Part shown: piece after piece, positions 22,230 through 34,084 of the stretch
How positions within the stretch are numbered: position 1 is the stretch's first letter
How the letters are laid out: each line of letters opens with the position of its first letter
DNA from: Cladocopium goreaui
Taxonomy: Eukaryota; Sar; Dinophyceae; Suessiales; Symbiodiniaceae
Length of the DNA: 64,000 bases
NCBI GenBank assembly: GCA_947184155.2
Contig: CAMXCT020000891.1
Span: 348,501 to 412,500 of the forward strand
Reading direction: 5' to 3'
Position numbers and translations under genes: made by a program
The notes under the pieces: generated by a model
What the model saw: only the letters and a program-made list of their open reading frames with translations
What the model was told of the DNA's origin: nothing
Databases searched by the model: none

Positions 22230-22508
22230 GTCGGAAAAAATGGGTGGATGGAGGTGGTAAAAAAAAGTGGATTTCTGGATAGAACTCCATGGAATATCCC
22301 ATGAAATCACTAAAAAAAATATCTACTAATGTTACTACTGATGGTAGATTTTAATCATGATTGCCTGGGATATTCCATGAGATAAATTGAGATCTTCATG
22401 GGGATCTTCATGTTTTTTTTTTGGCTCCAAAGGCCATCCTGCTGGTGCGTTTCAATTTCTTTCGTACAGTTTTTGCGAATGCTTCCTTTGTGCAGGAAAA
22501 AAAAGAGA

Positions 22509-22630
22509 TACCCTCTGTTAAACTAAGATAGCCATGGAAAATCACCATGTTTTAGTTCGGTAAATCATGGTAAATCAACTATTTCGACTGGGCCATTTTC
22601 AATGGCTATGTAACAAATTACAAGAGGGTA
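22509..22630 (+). mobile_element. M1 element
   Basis: TACCCTCTGTTAAACTAAGA at the left and AATTACAAGAGGGTA at the right; each end has a base change in the splice-like CTGGT/ACCAG core. Confidence 0.8.
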
Positions 22631-22965
22631 TATCAATGTTGTTTCTATCTATATAGAAGCGCTTCAATACCCCTCTAGAGATGCCATTATTTCTATATTG
22701 TTTCTCTATCATCACATTATTCACCATTGTTAACCATTAAATCACCATTTATAGTGGTTAAATCACCGTTAAATCACCATCAATACATATGATTTCTATC
22801 TATTGTAGCGTTTCCCCGAGCTTTCTAGAGATGCCACCAAATGGCAAACCTGCCCCCAAGTCCCCCGGCTTTGTCCTTGAAAAATGGGCAATGGCTTGGG
22901 GACACGTGAGAATGGCTTTGCCTGAAAATGTAGTATACCCCCAAAATCTGTTGGTGAATCAATGT

Positions 22966-23099
22966 TAATGTCAACCCCGGATTAATAAACCATGGTTTAT
23001 TAATTAGGGGGGTACTCCTCCAATAGTCATAATCTAATACTTAAATGGTACCCCCCCAATTGAACAGCCTAGAGGTTTATTAATCCAGGGTTGACATTA
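22966..23099 (+). mobile_element. M5 palindromic element
   Basis: The left end TAATGTCAACCCCGGATTAA and right end TTAATCCAGGGTTGACATTA are near-perfect inverted repeats about 27 bases long. The middle carries 'ggggtactcctccaatagtc'. Confidence 0.8.
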
Positions 23100-23476
23100 A
23101 TCAATGTTAATCATCATATTCCCATTAAATTGCCAGATCTTGGTGGCACCATTTGAAAAAACACTGGCACAGCTTCATCACTCGGATGGCACCAAATCCA
23201 CCAGGTTGGGTTGATCTTCTCATGACTCATATGGCTTTCACCAGGAATTTTACGAAAAAAACAAATGAAGAACAAAGAAAACAACCATGAACTGATGGGC
23301 TTTTTGTTTTTTGGACAGTTTCCAGGTTTTGAGACCACAAATGATGCGGGAAAAAGATCTGTTTTTTCTCCTTATACCATAATATTCATCCATAATATAC
23401 CATAATATTCATCAATAATATACCATAATATACCATAATATTCTCCCAATAAATTCTTGGAAAACTGGTGCCCCAG

Positions 23477-23575
23477 GCGTCGCCTGTGAAGTGCTCAGTC
23501 GCTTCGAGAGATCTGGGCGTCAAGGGGCACACGTTCAGATTCCGGCGGCCACTGACCTGGCTGGAGGACGGCGGT
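23477..23575 (+). CDS. Gene X exon
   Basis: After GCCCCAG the frame reads VACEVLSRFERSGRQGAHVQ then IPAATDLAGG. It starts with two bases that complete Gly with the previous exon. The exact 3' end is not clear (GGCG|GTGAAC or GCTG|GAGGAC). An alternative open frame (SPVKCSVASRDLGVKGH) exists but does not fit the phase. Confidence 0.5.
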
Positions 23576-23649
23576 GAACGGGGGAAGACTGGGATCCCAC
23601 TGAAAATGATCCACTGATATTCACTGGTTAGTGTTTCTGGGGTTAGTTC

Positions 23650-23820
23650 ACCCATATATGTATATATAACATTGATTATATTACTATATATAACTATGAT
23701 ATGGATGTATATATGTGTATACTGTATATATATATATATATGTATAATATATATATGTATAATATATATATATATATGTATAATATATATGTAATATATA
23801 TAATAAGCTATGTAGGATAA
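23650..23820. repeat. TA-rich microsatellite
   Basis: Repeated 'atatatatgtataatatata' words. Confidence 0.85.
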
Positions 23821-24189
23821 TCCATGATAATCCCACGAAATGGGGACTTACTAACGAAGACCGGTTACGATTCGTGGGATGATCCAAAAAGTTCAAACCA
23901 TTGGAGCTGAGCCAACAGAAATCACCACGTGATGAATCACGGTGTGAAGTATGATAAACTTGGCGATTCTGGCAGCATTCTTGGAATGGGAAAGAAAAGG
24001 TGCGAGTGAGTTTTGACCCATTGTGAAGAGTTTGTTTCAAGAAAAGCCGAGTTGTATACTTTGGCTGCACAAAATTGTGTAGAAGCTTTGATGATTGTTT
24101 TGGGATGTGGGATATGGGTCCAAATTGAAGGTGCAGACAAAAAAATCTCTCCAATGGCTGGATCATCATCAGTTACCCGAAAAAACCCT

Positions 24190-24306
24190 CCGGTAATTTG
24201 TTGCAGCTTGCTATGGTGTACCACAGATGGCCCATCTACTGGTAGTTCGAAGGTTTACTGTACCATTTTCAAACATGGTAGCAAACTGTTAAGTTCCCAG
24301 AGGGTA
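24190..24306 (-). mobile_element. M1-like element, degenerate
   Basis: The right end TTCCCAGAGGGTA and an inner 'gatggcccatctactggtag' resemble M1 variants with 'gcaaactgttag' arms. Confidence 0.5.
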
Positions 24307-25105
24307 TATACAGTTGGCTCTTATCAACAAGAAAAAACAATTCTACTTCTGATCGGAACGGACGTTATTGGGCAACAAAACCCGGAAGATATACACATCT
24401 GGAGCCGTTTTTTGATATCTATTAACACCTATATTGCATGGTGAACACTCCACTTTGAAGGGTCATTTGGGTTCCATGAAAAGGCTTTTGGCTACTGCCT
24501 TTGTCAAGTAACCAGGATGGTGCAAAGGCCCAACCAGATATCAAGATTCTGGAACTCACAAATGTTTGGTGATCTTCTACACTCAGTTGCATCATTGTGG
24601 CATACTTCGGGATATTTCACATCCTGTAACCGGGCTATTCAATATGCTAATAGCAACCGCAAAAAGTATCCCCGTGCATCCGAGTGGAGCTTGCTGGAAA
24701 GTTCTCATGAAAATGTTAGCTGTCAGATGTTGGATATATTGGGTAAAACTGTCATATATCCCACCCATTTGGGAATGGTAAGTTTATACCACCTATAAAA
24801 ATGGTGATTTTCCTGGGGGATGGTTTATTGTTGTTTTACCCACATGAGATTATGTTTCCAGCTATAAATCTCCATTGATAGAGGCTTTTCCAGCCACAGT
24901 GGAGCGGTCTGGAGCGTATTTGTGAGTATACTACGTAGTACCCTTTCCCGGTGCCATTGACATCTGGTGACGGCTGGAAGCCTCTCGGTAGTCTTGCAAT
25001 GTTCTCCTTTTTTAAACTGGAATGCACATTCAACAAGGTGGTGCCCCGTAGTTAGCTAAGCTGGTTTATTATAATCACTAAAGGGTTTATGATACTGATA
25101 ATAAC
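24307..25105. other. No exon recognised
   Basis: An ATG-initiated frame at 24517-24798 (93 codons) has no domain or splice context and is not called as a gene. The rest looks intronic. Confidence 0.4.
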
Positions 25106-25108
25106 ATG

Positions 25109-25248
25109 TAATGGCAACCCTGGATTAATAAACCTCTAGGCTGTTTGATTGGGGAGGTACCATTTGAGTATTAGATTACCACTATTTGGCGAGTACCCCC
25201 CCTAATTTTCATAAACCATGGTTTTTTATATTTCGGGGTTGACATTAA
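25109..25248 (-). mobile_element. M5 element, inverted
   Basis: 'taatggcaaccctggattaa' at the left and 'ttcggggttgacatta' at the right, with 'ggtaccatttgagtattaga' and 'gagtacccccc' inside. Confidence 0.75.
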
Positions 25249-25647
25249 TAACTATAATAGGTTTTAGAAACCAACTGATATCTGGGGGACCCCACATCGA
25301 TGGCCATATCTTGGGCATGAATTCTGTTTGATCACCATGAAATCCCCATGAAAGATCACCATGATATCCCATTTATTGGCTGGTGAAAACCATTCAATCC
25401 CTCTTTTGATGCTTAAATCCCTATATATTTGTTGCTTAATCCAATTATCTGTGCAGAAGAAGTTTTCGCGGATTTCTGTCCCCTTCTGCCCCTCGACCCA
25501 CTGGATTTGCGGTCGATGATTCGTCCAAAAATTGTGCAATGGGAAAGAACCACTACCAATGGGATTTTCCATTATTATCCATTATAATCCCATTGGTTAC
25601 AATCCCATTGGTTATAATCTTATGATAATCCCAAAAAAAGTCCCTAT

Positions 25648-25763
25648 CTGCTTGGTGGTGACTGGAACCATGGATTTTTTTATTTTCCCCAATCGTTGGG
25701 ATGATGATCCAATCTGACGAAGTCATATATTTTTCAGAGGGGTAGGTTGAAACCACCAACCAG
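25648..25763 (+). mobile_element. M2 element
   Basis: The worn left end CTGCTTGGTGGTGACTGG, internal ATTTTTCAGAGGGGTAGG and right end AAACCACCAACCAG. Confidence 0.75.
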
Positions 25764-25802
25764 GTCAAGATTGTCACTGGATCAAGAAGGTTTGATCCCA
25801 AG

Positions 25803-25898
25803 GATTCCGATTCCCATGGATTCCCATTAAAACATATAATTTATATATATATATATACATATATTATATGGTTTTAATGGGAATCCATGGGAATCCAT
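25803..25898. repeat. Long near-perfect inverted repeat
   Basis: The left arm 'attcccatggattcccatta' and right arm 'taatgggaatccatgggaat' pair over about 30 bases around an AT-rich loop. It is a possible MITE, found once here. Confidence 0.75.
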
Positions 25899-26038
25899 AC
25901 AATCATATATATATATATATATCCCGTTAAAAGACCATTCATAACTGGTATAGTGGATCTATAATCCTGTTGAAATACCAAGGGTTTTTGGGACGTTTTT
26001 GGGGTCCGGATCCGCAAATTCCAAGTCTTCGAGTCCAG

Positions 26039-26097
26039 GACCCGTGGAGCTGGAAGTCCGTTCCGCGTCCTGGCAACGACACCTGGTGCGCGAGACG
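26039..26097 (+). CDS. Gene X exon (beta-rich)
   Basis: After GAGTCCAG the frame reads PVELEVRSASWQRHLVRET and ends at GAGACG|GTCTCC in phase 0, matching the phase-0 exon at 26795. Another open frame (TRGAGSPFRVLATTPG) cannot be fully excluded. Confidence 0.5.
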
Positions 26098-26117
26098 GTC
26101 TCCCGGACTCGACCAAA

Positions 26118-26475
26118 GGAAATCGGTGATTGAACCAGGAAAATGATGATTGAACCATGGAAAATGGTGATTGAACCACCATGGAAAATGGTGATTAAAC
26201 CAGGAAAATGGTGATTGAACCATGGAAAATGGTGATTAAACCAGGAAAATGATGATTGAACCATGGAAAATGGTGATTGAACCACCATGGAAAATGGTGA
26301 TTAAACCAGGAAAATGGTGATTGAACCATGGAAAATGGTGATTAAACCAGGAAAATGGTGATTGAACCATGGAAAATGGTGATTAAACCAGGAAAATGGT
26401 GATTGAACCATGGAAAATGGTGATTAAACGAGGGAAAATGGTGATTAAACCAGGGAAAATGGTGATTAAACTAGG
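26118..26475 (+). repeat. About 20-bp tandem repeat
   Basis: Alternating 'ggtgattgaaccatggaaaa' and 'ggtgattaaaccaggaaaat' units, about 17 in all. Open frames on the minus strand here are artefacts. Confidence 0.9.
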
Positions 26476-26794
26476 GATATACTGGGATGTAATATAATGT
26501 AATGGAATATCTTAAATGCTTAGGCCAGTAACGAATAGAAAGCACAGATATACGTAATTATATGTATTTTTTTTTTTGGGTTAAATATGATGGATTGCGC
26601 TACCAAGCCTCAAAAGGAGAGAACAATTGGACATGTGGAAAAAAACAATCTATAGTTCACATGCTGGAAACTCACACTTTTCCGCATCTTCCAGTGATTA
26701 TGTATATATATATATATACATACACATCATTGAAGGTTTCAGTTTTTGACTTTGAGATCTTTTTTACATCTTCTCTTGTTATATTTTTCTCCAG

Positions 26795-26936
26795 AAAATA
26801 CATCTTCCAAGATTTTTCACGGGGGTTGCTGACTATATCCACCCGTTTTTCAAAACCTGCACTGAGGCCATGAGCTACTTCCCTCTGATGTCCTTCATGG
26901 CATGTGGCTCCAACATCGAGTTGACCAGCCGAAAAG
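26795..26936 (+). CDS. Gene X exon
   Basis: After a pyrimidine-rich TTTTTCTCCAG the phase-0 frame reads KIHLPRFFTGVADYIHPFFK then TCTEAMSYFPLMSFMACGSN and IELTSRK, ending at GAAAAG|GTGCCC with one spare base. It is rich in aromatic residues; I do not recognise the family. Gene B begins 0.8 kb downstream on the same strand. Confidence 0.6.
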
Positions 26937-27759
26937 GTGCCCCCCGGAATTTTGCGAAGCCAGTTAACTGGAGATATGTAGATGTATTAATGATGTATTA
27001 GTATGCGTTATATAATATGATGATGTATCAATGATGTATTAATTATGATGATGTAGATATTCCATTGAAGGATCAGATGTAATACGTATATTGATACGTA
27101 ATCATATTTATACAGATGAATATACACATGCAGAACCCCTAAAAGGATAGAAACGGCTCAAAAAAAAAATCATTTTAGATTCGGAGTGTTCCTTCTATCC
27201 TGACTTGGGGTTACTTGACATACATGACAGCTATGATAAGCCGTCAGCCTGACAAAGTTATGATCGGATGATCCCATCGGAAGAACAACATCAAACTTTC
27301 CCAGAGATGGCTAGTATGGGTAGTAGCTATTCTTTGGAGTAGTGAATTATTATGATATATCCAGTTGGGAACTTGCTTCTCTTACTTCATCACTTTTCTA
27401 TATAATTATATATATATATCTGTTTGGAAGCTGTATCTACATTGGTAATGGTACTTGAAAGCAACCTGAAACCAGAGGTCAAACTGTTCCAATTTCTTGC
27501 CTGAGGCTTGCAGGTTTTCATACGTTAGACAACTTGCAGCGACATCAAAACAAAGCCAAGATACACGATGTTTGAGAAGGCCTTCTTGTCGCTGACCTAG
27601 AACAGGGATTCGATTGTTTCACCTCTTTAGGGTTTGCTGAAAATTAGTATATTAATATAATCATATATATATATACTATTATATAAGCCAGACACAAATT
27701 TATATAAATGCAATCAGATATGCGCAGCTACACATGTTGCGCATTTTCCTTCGGTAGCA
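26937..27759. other. Gene B 5' flank, partly shared with gene C
   Basis: Words such as 'ctgaaaccagaggtca', 'gttcatacgttag' and 'cttcttgtcgctgac' (about 27466-27600) recur in the same order before gene C (about 44830-44945). No exon is seen. Confidence 0.55.
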
Positions 27760-29202
27760 ATGGACGTGCATTTGCTGGTCTCCGGTGAGCTCGTGGCATC
27801 TCTTCATGATGATTTCGAAGGAAAAACTCCCAGGGCTGTGAAGCAAAAGTTGGCAGCGCAAGTTGGTGTCAGCCGATTCAGACAGCGACTTTTCTGGGAA
27901 GATGGTTCTGAGATTCGGAATGATCATGTTTTTGCCGCAGGGTTTGTGAAACTGCAGCTGGTGAAACTCGAATACTGGCCATCAGATGGTGAAGAGGACC
28001 GAAAGATGATGCGGGCCTCCAATGATGGTGATTCAGCGGCACTTGAGGAGTTGCTTCACTGCCCTCGGGACCCGAATGTCACAGATGACAGTGGCGACAT
28101 GCCATTGCACTATGCCGCCCGTGGGGGACATCTTGAGCCCATTCGGCTGTTGCTTGAGGCAGGCGCTGACATCAATTCAAAAGGGCAAGTGGGGAAGATG
28201 CCTATCCATGTTGCGGCTTCTCAGGGTCATGCTGATGCAGTGCGTTTGCTAGTGGATCGTAGTGCACAGAAAGATCAACCTGACAACAATGGGGCAACTC
28301 CCGCACTCTACGCGGTTTCACGGGGACATCTGGAAATTCTCCAGTTTCTGGCAGAAGTTGGGGCAGACATAGATCATGCCATGGATCAGGGGGCCACCGC
28401 CTTGTGGTTAGCGGCAGGTCGTGGACATCTGGAAATTGTTCGCTGGTTAGTGGAAGCTGGTGCCAACAAGGATCACCCTTTGACGGATACTGCAGCAACC
28501 CCATTGCGCAGTGCAGCAGTAAATGGCCATCTCGACATTGTGCGCTTGCTGGTTGAGGCTGGTGCCAACAAGGATCACCCGATGGATACTGGAATAACTC
28601 CATTGCACAGTGCAGCTCTGAAGGGCAATCTTGACATGGTGCGCTTGCTGGTTGAGGCTGGTGCCAACAAGGATCACCCGATGGATACTGGAATAACTCC
28701 ATTGCACAGTGCAGCTCAGATGGGCAATCTCGACATTGTGCGCTTGCTGGTTGACGCTGGTGCCAACAAGGATCACCCGACGGATACTGCAGCAACCCCA
28801 TTGCACAGTGCAGCACTAAATGGCCATCTCGACACTGTGCGCTTGCTGGTTGACGCTGGTGCCAACAAGGATCACCCGACGGATACTGGAATAACTCCAT
28901 TGCACAGTGCAGCTCAGATGGGCAATCTTGACATTGTGCGCTTGCTGGTTGACGCTGGTGCCAACAAGGATCACCCGACGGATACTGCAGCAGCCCCATT
29001 GCACAGTGCAGCACTAAATGGCCATCTCGACACTGTGCGCTTGCTGGTTGACGCTGGTGCAGACTGTGATGCGATCACTTCTGATGGAGAAGCTGCTGGG
29101 GATTTGGCATTAAGGTTCGGCCATGAGAATGTTTACCTCTTCCTGACTGAGTCTGTTGCAACGCCACCTCCAGGCAAAGTCCGGAGGCTCGGTGAACGGT
29201 GA
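27760..29202 (+). CDS. Gene B: ubiquitin-like + ankyrin-repeat protein (intronless)
   Basis: A single open frame of 480 residues from ATG. Residues 1-85 form the Ubl part (MDVHLLVSGELVASLHDD; VSRFRQRLFWEDGSEI). A short acidic joint (SDGEEDRKMM) and about 11 ankyrin repeats of 33 residues follow, and the tail ends PPPGKVRRLGER. The C-terminal repeats alternate between TGITPLHSAA and TAATPLHSAA types, a two-unit period. The start matches gene C, where the same Met precedes VRLLASGE. Gene A has an intron just after the Ubl and this gene has none, so B could be retrocopied or A could have gained the intron. It probably acts as a protein-binding adaptor in the ubiquitin pathway, inferred from domains only. 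Confidence 0.85.
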   Translation: MDVHLLVSGELVASLHDDFEGKTPRAVKQKLAAQVGVSRFRQRLFWEDGSEIRNDHVFAAGFVKLQLVKLEYWPSDGEEDRKMMRASNDGDSAALEELLHCPRDPNVTDDSGDMPLHYAARGGHLEPIRLLLEAGADINSKGQVGKMPIHVAASQGHADAVRLLVDRSAQKDQPDNNGATPALYAVSRGHLEILQFLAEVGADIDHAMDQGATALWLAAGRGHLEIVRWLVEAGANKDHPLTDTAATPLRSAAVNGHLDIVRLLVEAGANKDHPMDTGITPLHSAALKGNLDMVRLLVEAGANKDHPMDTGITPLHSAAQMGNLDIVRLLVDAGANKDHPTDTAATPLHSAALNGHLDTVRLLVDAGANKDHPTDTGITPLHSAAQMGNLDIVRLLVDAGANKDHPTDTAAAPLHSAALNGHLDTVRLLVDAGADCDAITSDGEAAGDLALRFGHENVYLFLTESVATPPPGKVRRLGER

Positions 29203-30787
29203 GAGCTGTGAGAAGGCAAAGAGCTGCAGCATTCTGACGACCAAGTCCTCATTCATTCCGTATGGTCCACCCATCATTTTCGTTGGTTAGTGGAAAATGG
29301 GGATGACATTTGCCATCTTTGGCATTTAACCCATTTTGACGACTTTACCCATCAAGACTAGATATTTGTTTGATAGTCAACAACAGGGATTTAAACCATG
29401 AATAATGACATGCATCAAAACTGCGCGACTCAACAAGGTACCTTAATTAGTCTATCTTTTGGAAGCCTATGGTTTTTGGGTCTTAGGGGTCCCCTATTAC
29501 CTATTCTAGGAAACACCCACAAGAGTTTGTCCGAAGATGGGTGGTGTAATCCGAAGTTGCACATTTTATTGGAAGATATTGGAACCATTATAAATTATGA
29601 TCCGGAAATAGGGGTACCAAAACTTTTGGATACAAATTTGGTATGTTTTCCTTGTTTCATGGCTGAAGGGGTGCAGAGAAACAGTTGAACACAGCCATGA
29701 AGCTTTGTCGGGTCGAGTTGAGTGAAATCACAGGAAACCCCAGGGAAATCCCTGTAAAAAGCCTCCAATCTAGGATGGTTATACATGTTACCCAACCTGG
29801 AAGTTGTTACAGTTCGCCATGGTAGTTCGATGGCCCATAGATTTATAGATGGTTTACCGTTCTTAAAGAAGCATGGTAAATCTTTCCGTGGCGAACTGTT
29901 AGTCATAACCAGATGGTATATAAACGCCTAGAAGATCCTAAAGTGCCATGTGGCCGTGATCATGATCCATTCCATCCATTGCGGCAGTCAACTCCTCAGT
30001 TTGGTTGCCATCTATTGCCGTTTTTTGTTGGTTGAATCCATTTTTTGCGCCTTTACTAGTAGTGGGGCTAGACAAGATTACCAATTTATTGAATGGCCGG
30101 ACACCCGAGATATCTAGATATATCAAACGTGTCAATTAATTGGAGAAGTACCTATCGTTGAAGGTGAAGTACCATGACCAACATTTTTTAGGTGAAATCC
30201 AGCATTTTAATTTCTAAATGCCGAAAAGGACCTTCCATTGAAGACCAATCGATTCACATCTCCGCAGAAAAGGAATCCTCAATACGGCCGTTATTGTTAT
30301 TGGTACAATATCCCCACAACGTATTCTCTAAAAATACATGCCTACTATATCCACAATATATCACCATTATATTTCATTATTGATAGATGTGGTATTGGTA
30401 TCCTCATGTGAGTATGTAACCATCATGGGATATCATGGGTATTCTATGGGTTAATGAATTATATCTATCCCCATACTGCTTAGAATCCTATTTGGTAAAA
30501 TGGATAGATCCAATGAGATGATGAATAATATATCCCCAGTTATCGTTAATGAAGTCCCATGATAAAAAGAATCCCATTCCACAACTCATTACAGGTAAAC
30601 CAAATACAAACCATACTGTATTACGTGTCACATTCAATATAAATGTATATATATTATATATATATATTTATCAATCAATAAACAATTGCTATAAGTTCTA
30701 TAAGTCATATATCCGTCAATATAAAATAAAGCCATATGAAAAAAACACCATGGCTTGCCGCAATCCGAACGTGGCGGAGGCGTTCAG
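29203..30787. other. No gene seen; worn M1-like element
   Basis: Only small unsupported frames are present. A degenerate M1-like palindrome lies at about 29795-29918 ('gttcgccatggtagttcgat' ... 'ataaccagatggta'). Confidence 0.5.
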
Positions 30788-30857
30788 CCGGACGTGGCCA
30801 CTCGCAAGAAGGGCCTCATCAGTGCGGTGGTGGTGACCTCCGAATTGAAGCCCTGCG
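30788..30857 (+). CDS. Isolated coding exon
   Basis: After GGCGTTCAG the best frame reads PDVATRKKGLISAVVVTSEL then KPC and ends at CTGCG|GTAACG with one spare base. GC-rich within AT-rich DNA. It may be a later exon of gene X, which would place gene B inside an intron. No family is recognised. Confidence 0.5.
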
Positions 30858-32008
30858 GTAACGTCAGCACCTTGTTGAGCCGGCGTTGAGCCATGACAAA
30901 GATGGGGGAAGAACTCGGTCGGAACTGTAGTGGGGATCACGAAGTAACAGTAACTAACATATATAGGATGAGATTGTTTACATATTGGGGGTCATGAACT
31001 AACAAATTTAATGAGACCTGAGTTTACCAAGGTTTCCCAATATTTCACGAGAAAGCGGGCGATTTTTTGCGGCTCAAGTGGTGATCTAGAATGATCTAGA
31101 GCCATGATTGATGAATTTTCAAACAGAAACACTTATGGGAGATTCACATGTTCGTTGTTTTTGAGCATCACAACTTGGGAAAGTTCATGGGTCATCCAGG
31201 GATTCAACGCTATTGCAACGGGGAAAAAACATCTATACATGGGGATTTAAGCTGCATGTATAATCATCTATAGAGGTTTTAGCCTTAGCCATCAAAACTA
31301 TGGGAGAAACGGGAATAACATAGGAAAATCAAATATTATATATAAGTATATATATATACACATATTTGGGACCCAATAGAAAGCTGGAACTATATTCAGA
31401 ATACATGGTGGCCCAATAGAGATGGAACATAGATTGAGATAATGGTTTGCAAAATTGATAGATATGAAATGACTGAAATCTATATACCACCCATAGAATC
31501 CTTTATGGTTTCAGATCGAATGATCATCGATAAGTCTCGTGGGTCCAGAAGTTGAGACACAAACGAAAAACATGCAGAGCCAGTATCTGAGGATTGAGGA
31601 GAATGGTGAGATTGTTTGATTATCGGGTTTGACATGGTTTGACAACAATATCTCAATCATCACTATCTTATCAATTGAGAAGATTATTGGTCCTTGACCC
31701 ACAGAAGAGGATGGATAACATATGTGTCAAATAGGAGAACCATCTTCTTTTCCCTCTGGCAATCCAACAGAAACCACATTTTATGGGAAAACCGAATCTA
31801 TGTCCACGTGATGGCACCCCCAGTTTATTAAACTTGTTTAGATAACACCGTCTAACTATGGATAGATCTACCACTAGGTTTCTTAACCAACTGACCTATC
31901 CTTTGGGAGCCCAGCTTACCTGGTTTTCAGTGTGCATCAGTGGAGGTACCCTCCGATGTGATTGTTCGTTGGTGGTTCATCCCAGTAAGTGGGGAAAAAA
32001 CCCGATTA

Positions 32009-32114
32009 TACCCTCTGGTAAACTAACATAGCTATTGAACATGGCCATAGAAATAGTGGATTTACCCATTAAAAATGGTGATTTTCCATAGCTATGTTAA
32101 ATTACCAGAGGGTA
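32009..32114 (-). mobile_element. M1 element, inverted
   Basis: TACCCTCTGGTAAACTAACA at the left and AATTACCAGAGGGTA at the right. Confidence 0.9.
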
Positions 32115-32316
32115 ACTGGACAATCTCCACTTTTCCGATTGAACAAACCAAGGTTTGTCGGCCCCCCAGTTAGTTGCGTTACAAACCCAGTTACAAAACC
32201 AGTATAACCCAATATATAGTGACATAAACCCCATGAAGCTTGTTAACCAAATTATATCAAGTTATGTGTGTCAACTTAGAAAAAAGAAAACGGACTCACC
32301 TTGGTGGGTTGATCAG

Positions 32317-32360
32317 AGGCGTTGAGCAGGGCCAGCGCTTCTACTTCGAGGTGCTGCAGG
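32317..32360 (+). CDS. Short isolated coding exon
   Basis: The frame reads EQGQRFYFEVLQ before a CTGCAGG|GTTTTT donor. Upstream bases remain open as GLIRGV, so the acceptor could be GATCAG (32315-16) or GAGCAG. No family. Confidence 0.35.
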
Positions 32361-33479
32361 GTTTTTGGTGCAGCCTGTTGCTGCCTCAAATTTCACCCCC
32401 GTGTTTGTTGCTGTGGCTGTTGAATTTAATATATAGTCACATTGAATTTAAGCCCCACTATTGATATCACTATTGTTATGTTTTTGTTGCTTGACATCAC
32501 ATCTTTTACTTTTTTTGGCTGTTGACTTCTCATTGGACAATTCCGTTTTTGGTGGGGAACCCCATGAGAGCCCCGTTTTTGTTGGTTGACCACTACTATT
32601 GGTGGTGAACACTCTATGAGGGGGACATATTCCGAACTGTCCAAAAAAAACCTGGAAGTATGCGCTGATACTTTCGAATTTTACGCTTTATGATATCCAG
32701 TCCATTTGCTGTCTCAAATCCAGTTGTTCATCAAAAACAATCATCTCAGGTTTTTGCGGATGACATTCCTAACACTTCCTAACTATGAAGCAGCAAGCTT
32801 TCGAATATATTCCCCAATAATTGGAGATTAGATATTCCGAACACTTCTTGATTCACTGCAAAAATACACTAATTTGGTGGATTGCCAGAGTCATCCTTTT
32901 CAAGAATACACCATTTACCATTATTTTAACCCACATTCCAGTGGTCTGTCATTTTCCCTATTGACATGCCATGTTCGTGTTATACCCCATTTTCACACAT
33001 CCATTTGGGCATATCAGTATAGTTTACTAAGCTAATCTTGGATACCTTGCAAATTGCCATCACTAATTCCCAAATTATACCTGCATTACGATGTATTGGA
33101 ATGTCCTTGGACTTACCCAATTATATTAGGGAATAAGTCCAACATTATTCCGAAAATGAAATCCACTACCTATGAATGACAAGTTCTAGTGCTGAAACCT
33201 TACAAATTTTGTTTGGGCGGCTGCAATTACTATACCTCCCTAAGGATTAGGAAAGACTTACTGCTGGGGGTTTTAACCCTGGATCATCCCATTTCTGTGG
33301 AAAAATAGCTGAATCAACCAGATACATTTCTGGGGCCCACATTGACGAAATCGCAAAGTTGGTGAGCAGAACTCCAATTTCACTATGGTACTCGTATATG
33401 ATACTCTTATGCCAGTATTCACGAGGTGAATCTCAACCAACAAACATAACTTAAATATATAGGATATTATTGCAGTATC
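32361..33479. other. No exon recognised
   Basis: Intron or intergenic DNA without a supported gene. Confidence 0.45.
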
Positions 33480-33850
33480 GTCAACCATAGTTATAGACCA
33501 TAGTTACCGTAAACCATAGTAGTCATACACCATGGGTACTGTAAACCACAACGGTTATTAACAATTGCCATCAACTATGGTTATAAATCGTTATAAAATA
33601 ATATCATAAACCATATTTACATATATTTACGGACCCTCCAGTAAATTAAACCATAGGCCCTGCCATGACTTTGCTTGGCAGACGAGTTTCCACTCAAGAT
33701 TTGTTGTTTTCAGGGTCTATGTCAGTATCGTCAACCATAGTTATCAGCCATAGTATCATCAACCATAGTTCTCAGCCATAGTCACTGCAACTAATAGTTA
33801 TTAACTCACACAAACTATATAGTTAATAACAATAGTGAATGACAAAAATG
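33480..33850. repeat. Scattered 'aaccatagttat' repeats
   Basis: The word 'catcaaccatagttat' and variants recur many times. It is related to the 'tatggttta' arms of the M6 family. Confidence 0.55.
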
Positions 33851-33991
33851 CGTAGTTAATTGATTCTAAACATTGTTCATACCACGTTTTTAAAAAACAA
33901 ACATAATTACTTAGTTATACCGCCACAATTACAAAGCACATTTAATAATGTTTTGTGTGTTATACCATATCTATCAACCACTTCTACCCAG

Positions 33992-34084
33992 CCTGACATC
34001 GAAACGCAGGTGCTGATCGACGCCTTGAGCGAGAAACGCACCAACCGCACGTTGGCCTTGGGCTTCGTTTGGCAACTGCCACAG
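33992..34084 (+). CDS. Isolated coding exon
   Basis: After ACTTCTACCCAG the frame reads PDIETQVLIDALSEKRTNRT then LALGFVWQLPQ and ends at CCACAG|GTGGGG. It is 93 bases, phase 0 at both ends. Clear coding composition; family unknown. Possibly gene X. Confidence 0.65.

Larger units (their letters stand above)
11364..26936 (+). other. Gene X: span of a multi-exon gene of unknown function
   Basis: Fifteen small coding exons lie in this span, listed one by one below. From 12725 to 14496, and again from 15402 to 23575, their reading phases join without a break; other joins need missing exons. The predicted protein begins with helical, coiled-coil-like segments (RERQHYEEKLQDLQ), passes through a small domain with ELNG and LVELPDGDQ motifs, an acidic low-complexity linker and then beta-rich segments. 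Introns are packed with M1, M2 and M5 elements and tandem repeats. At least five introns appear to use a GC donor. I cannot name the protein. The 5' and 3' ends are not fixed and the gene may run on to about 42 kb. Confidence 0.55.

Noticed and set aside
28202-29014. Minus-strand frames of up to 270 codons
   Set aside because: Antisense shadows of the gene B repeats, as above.
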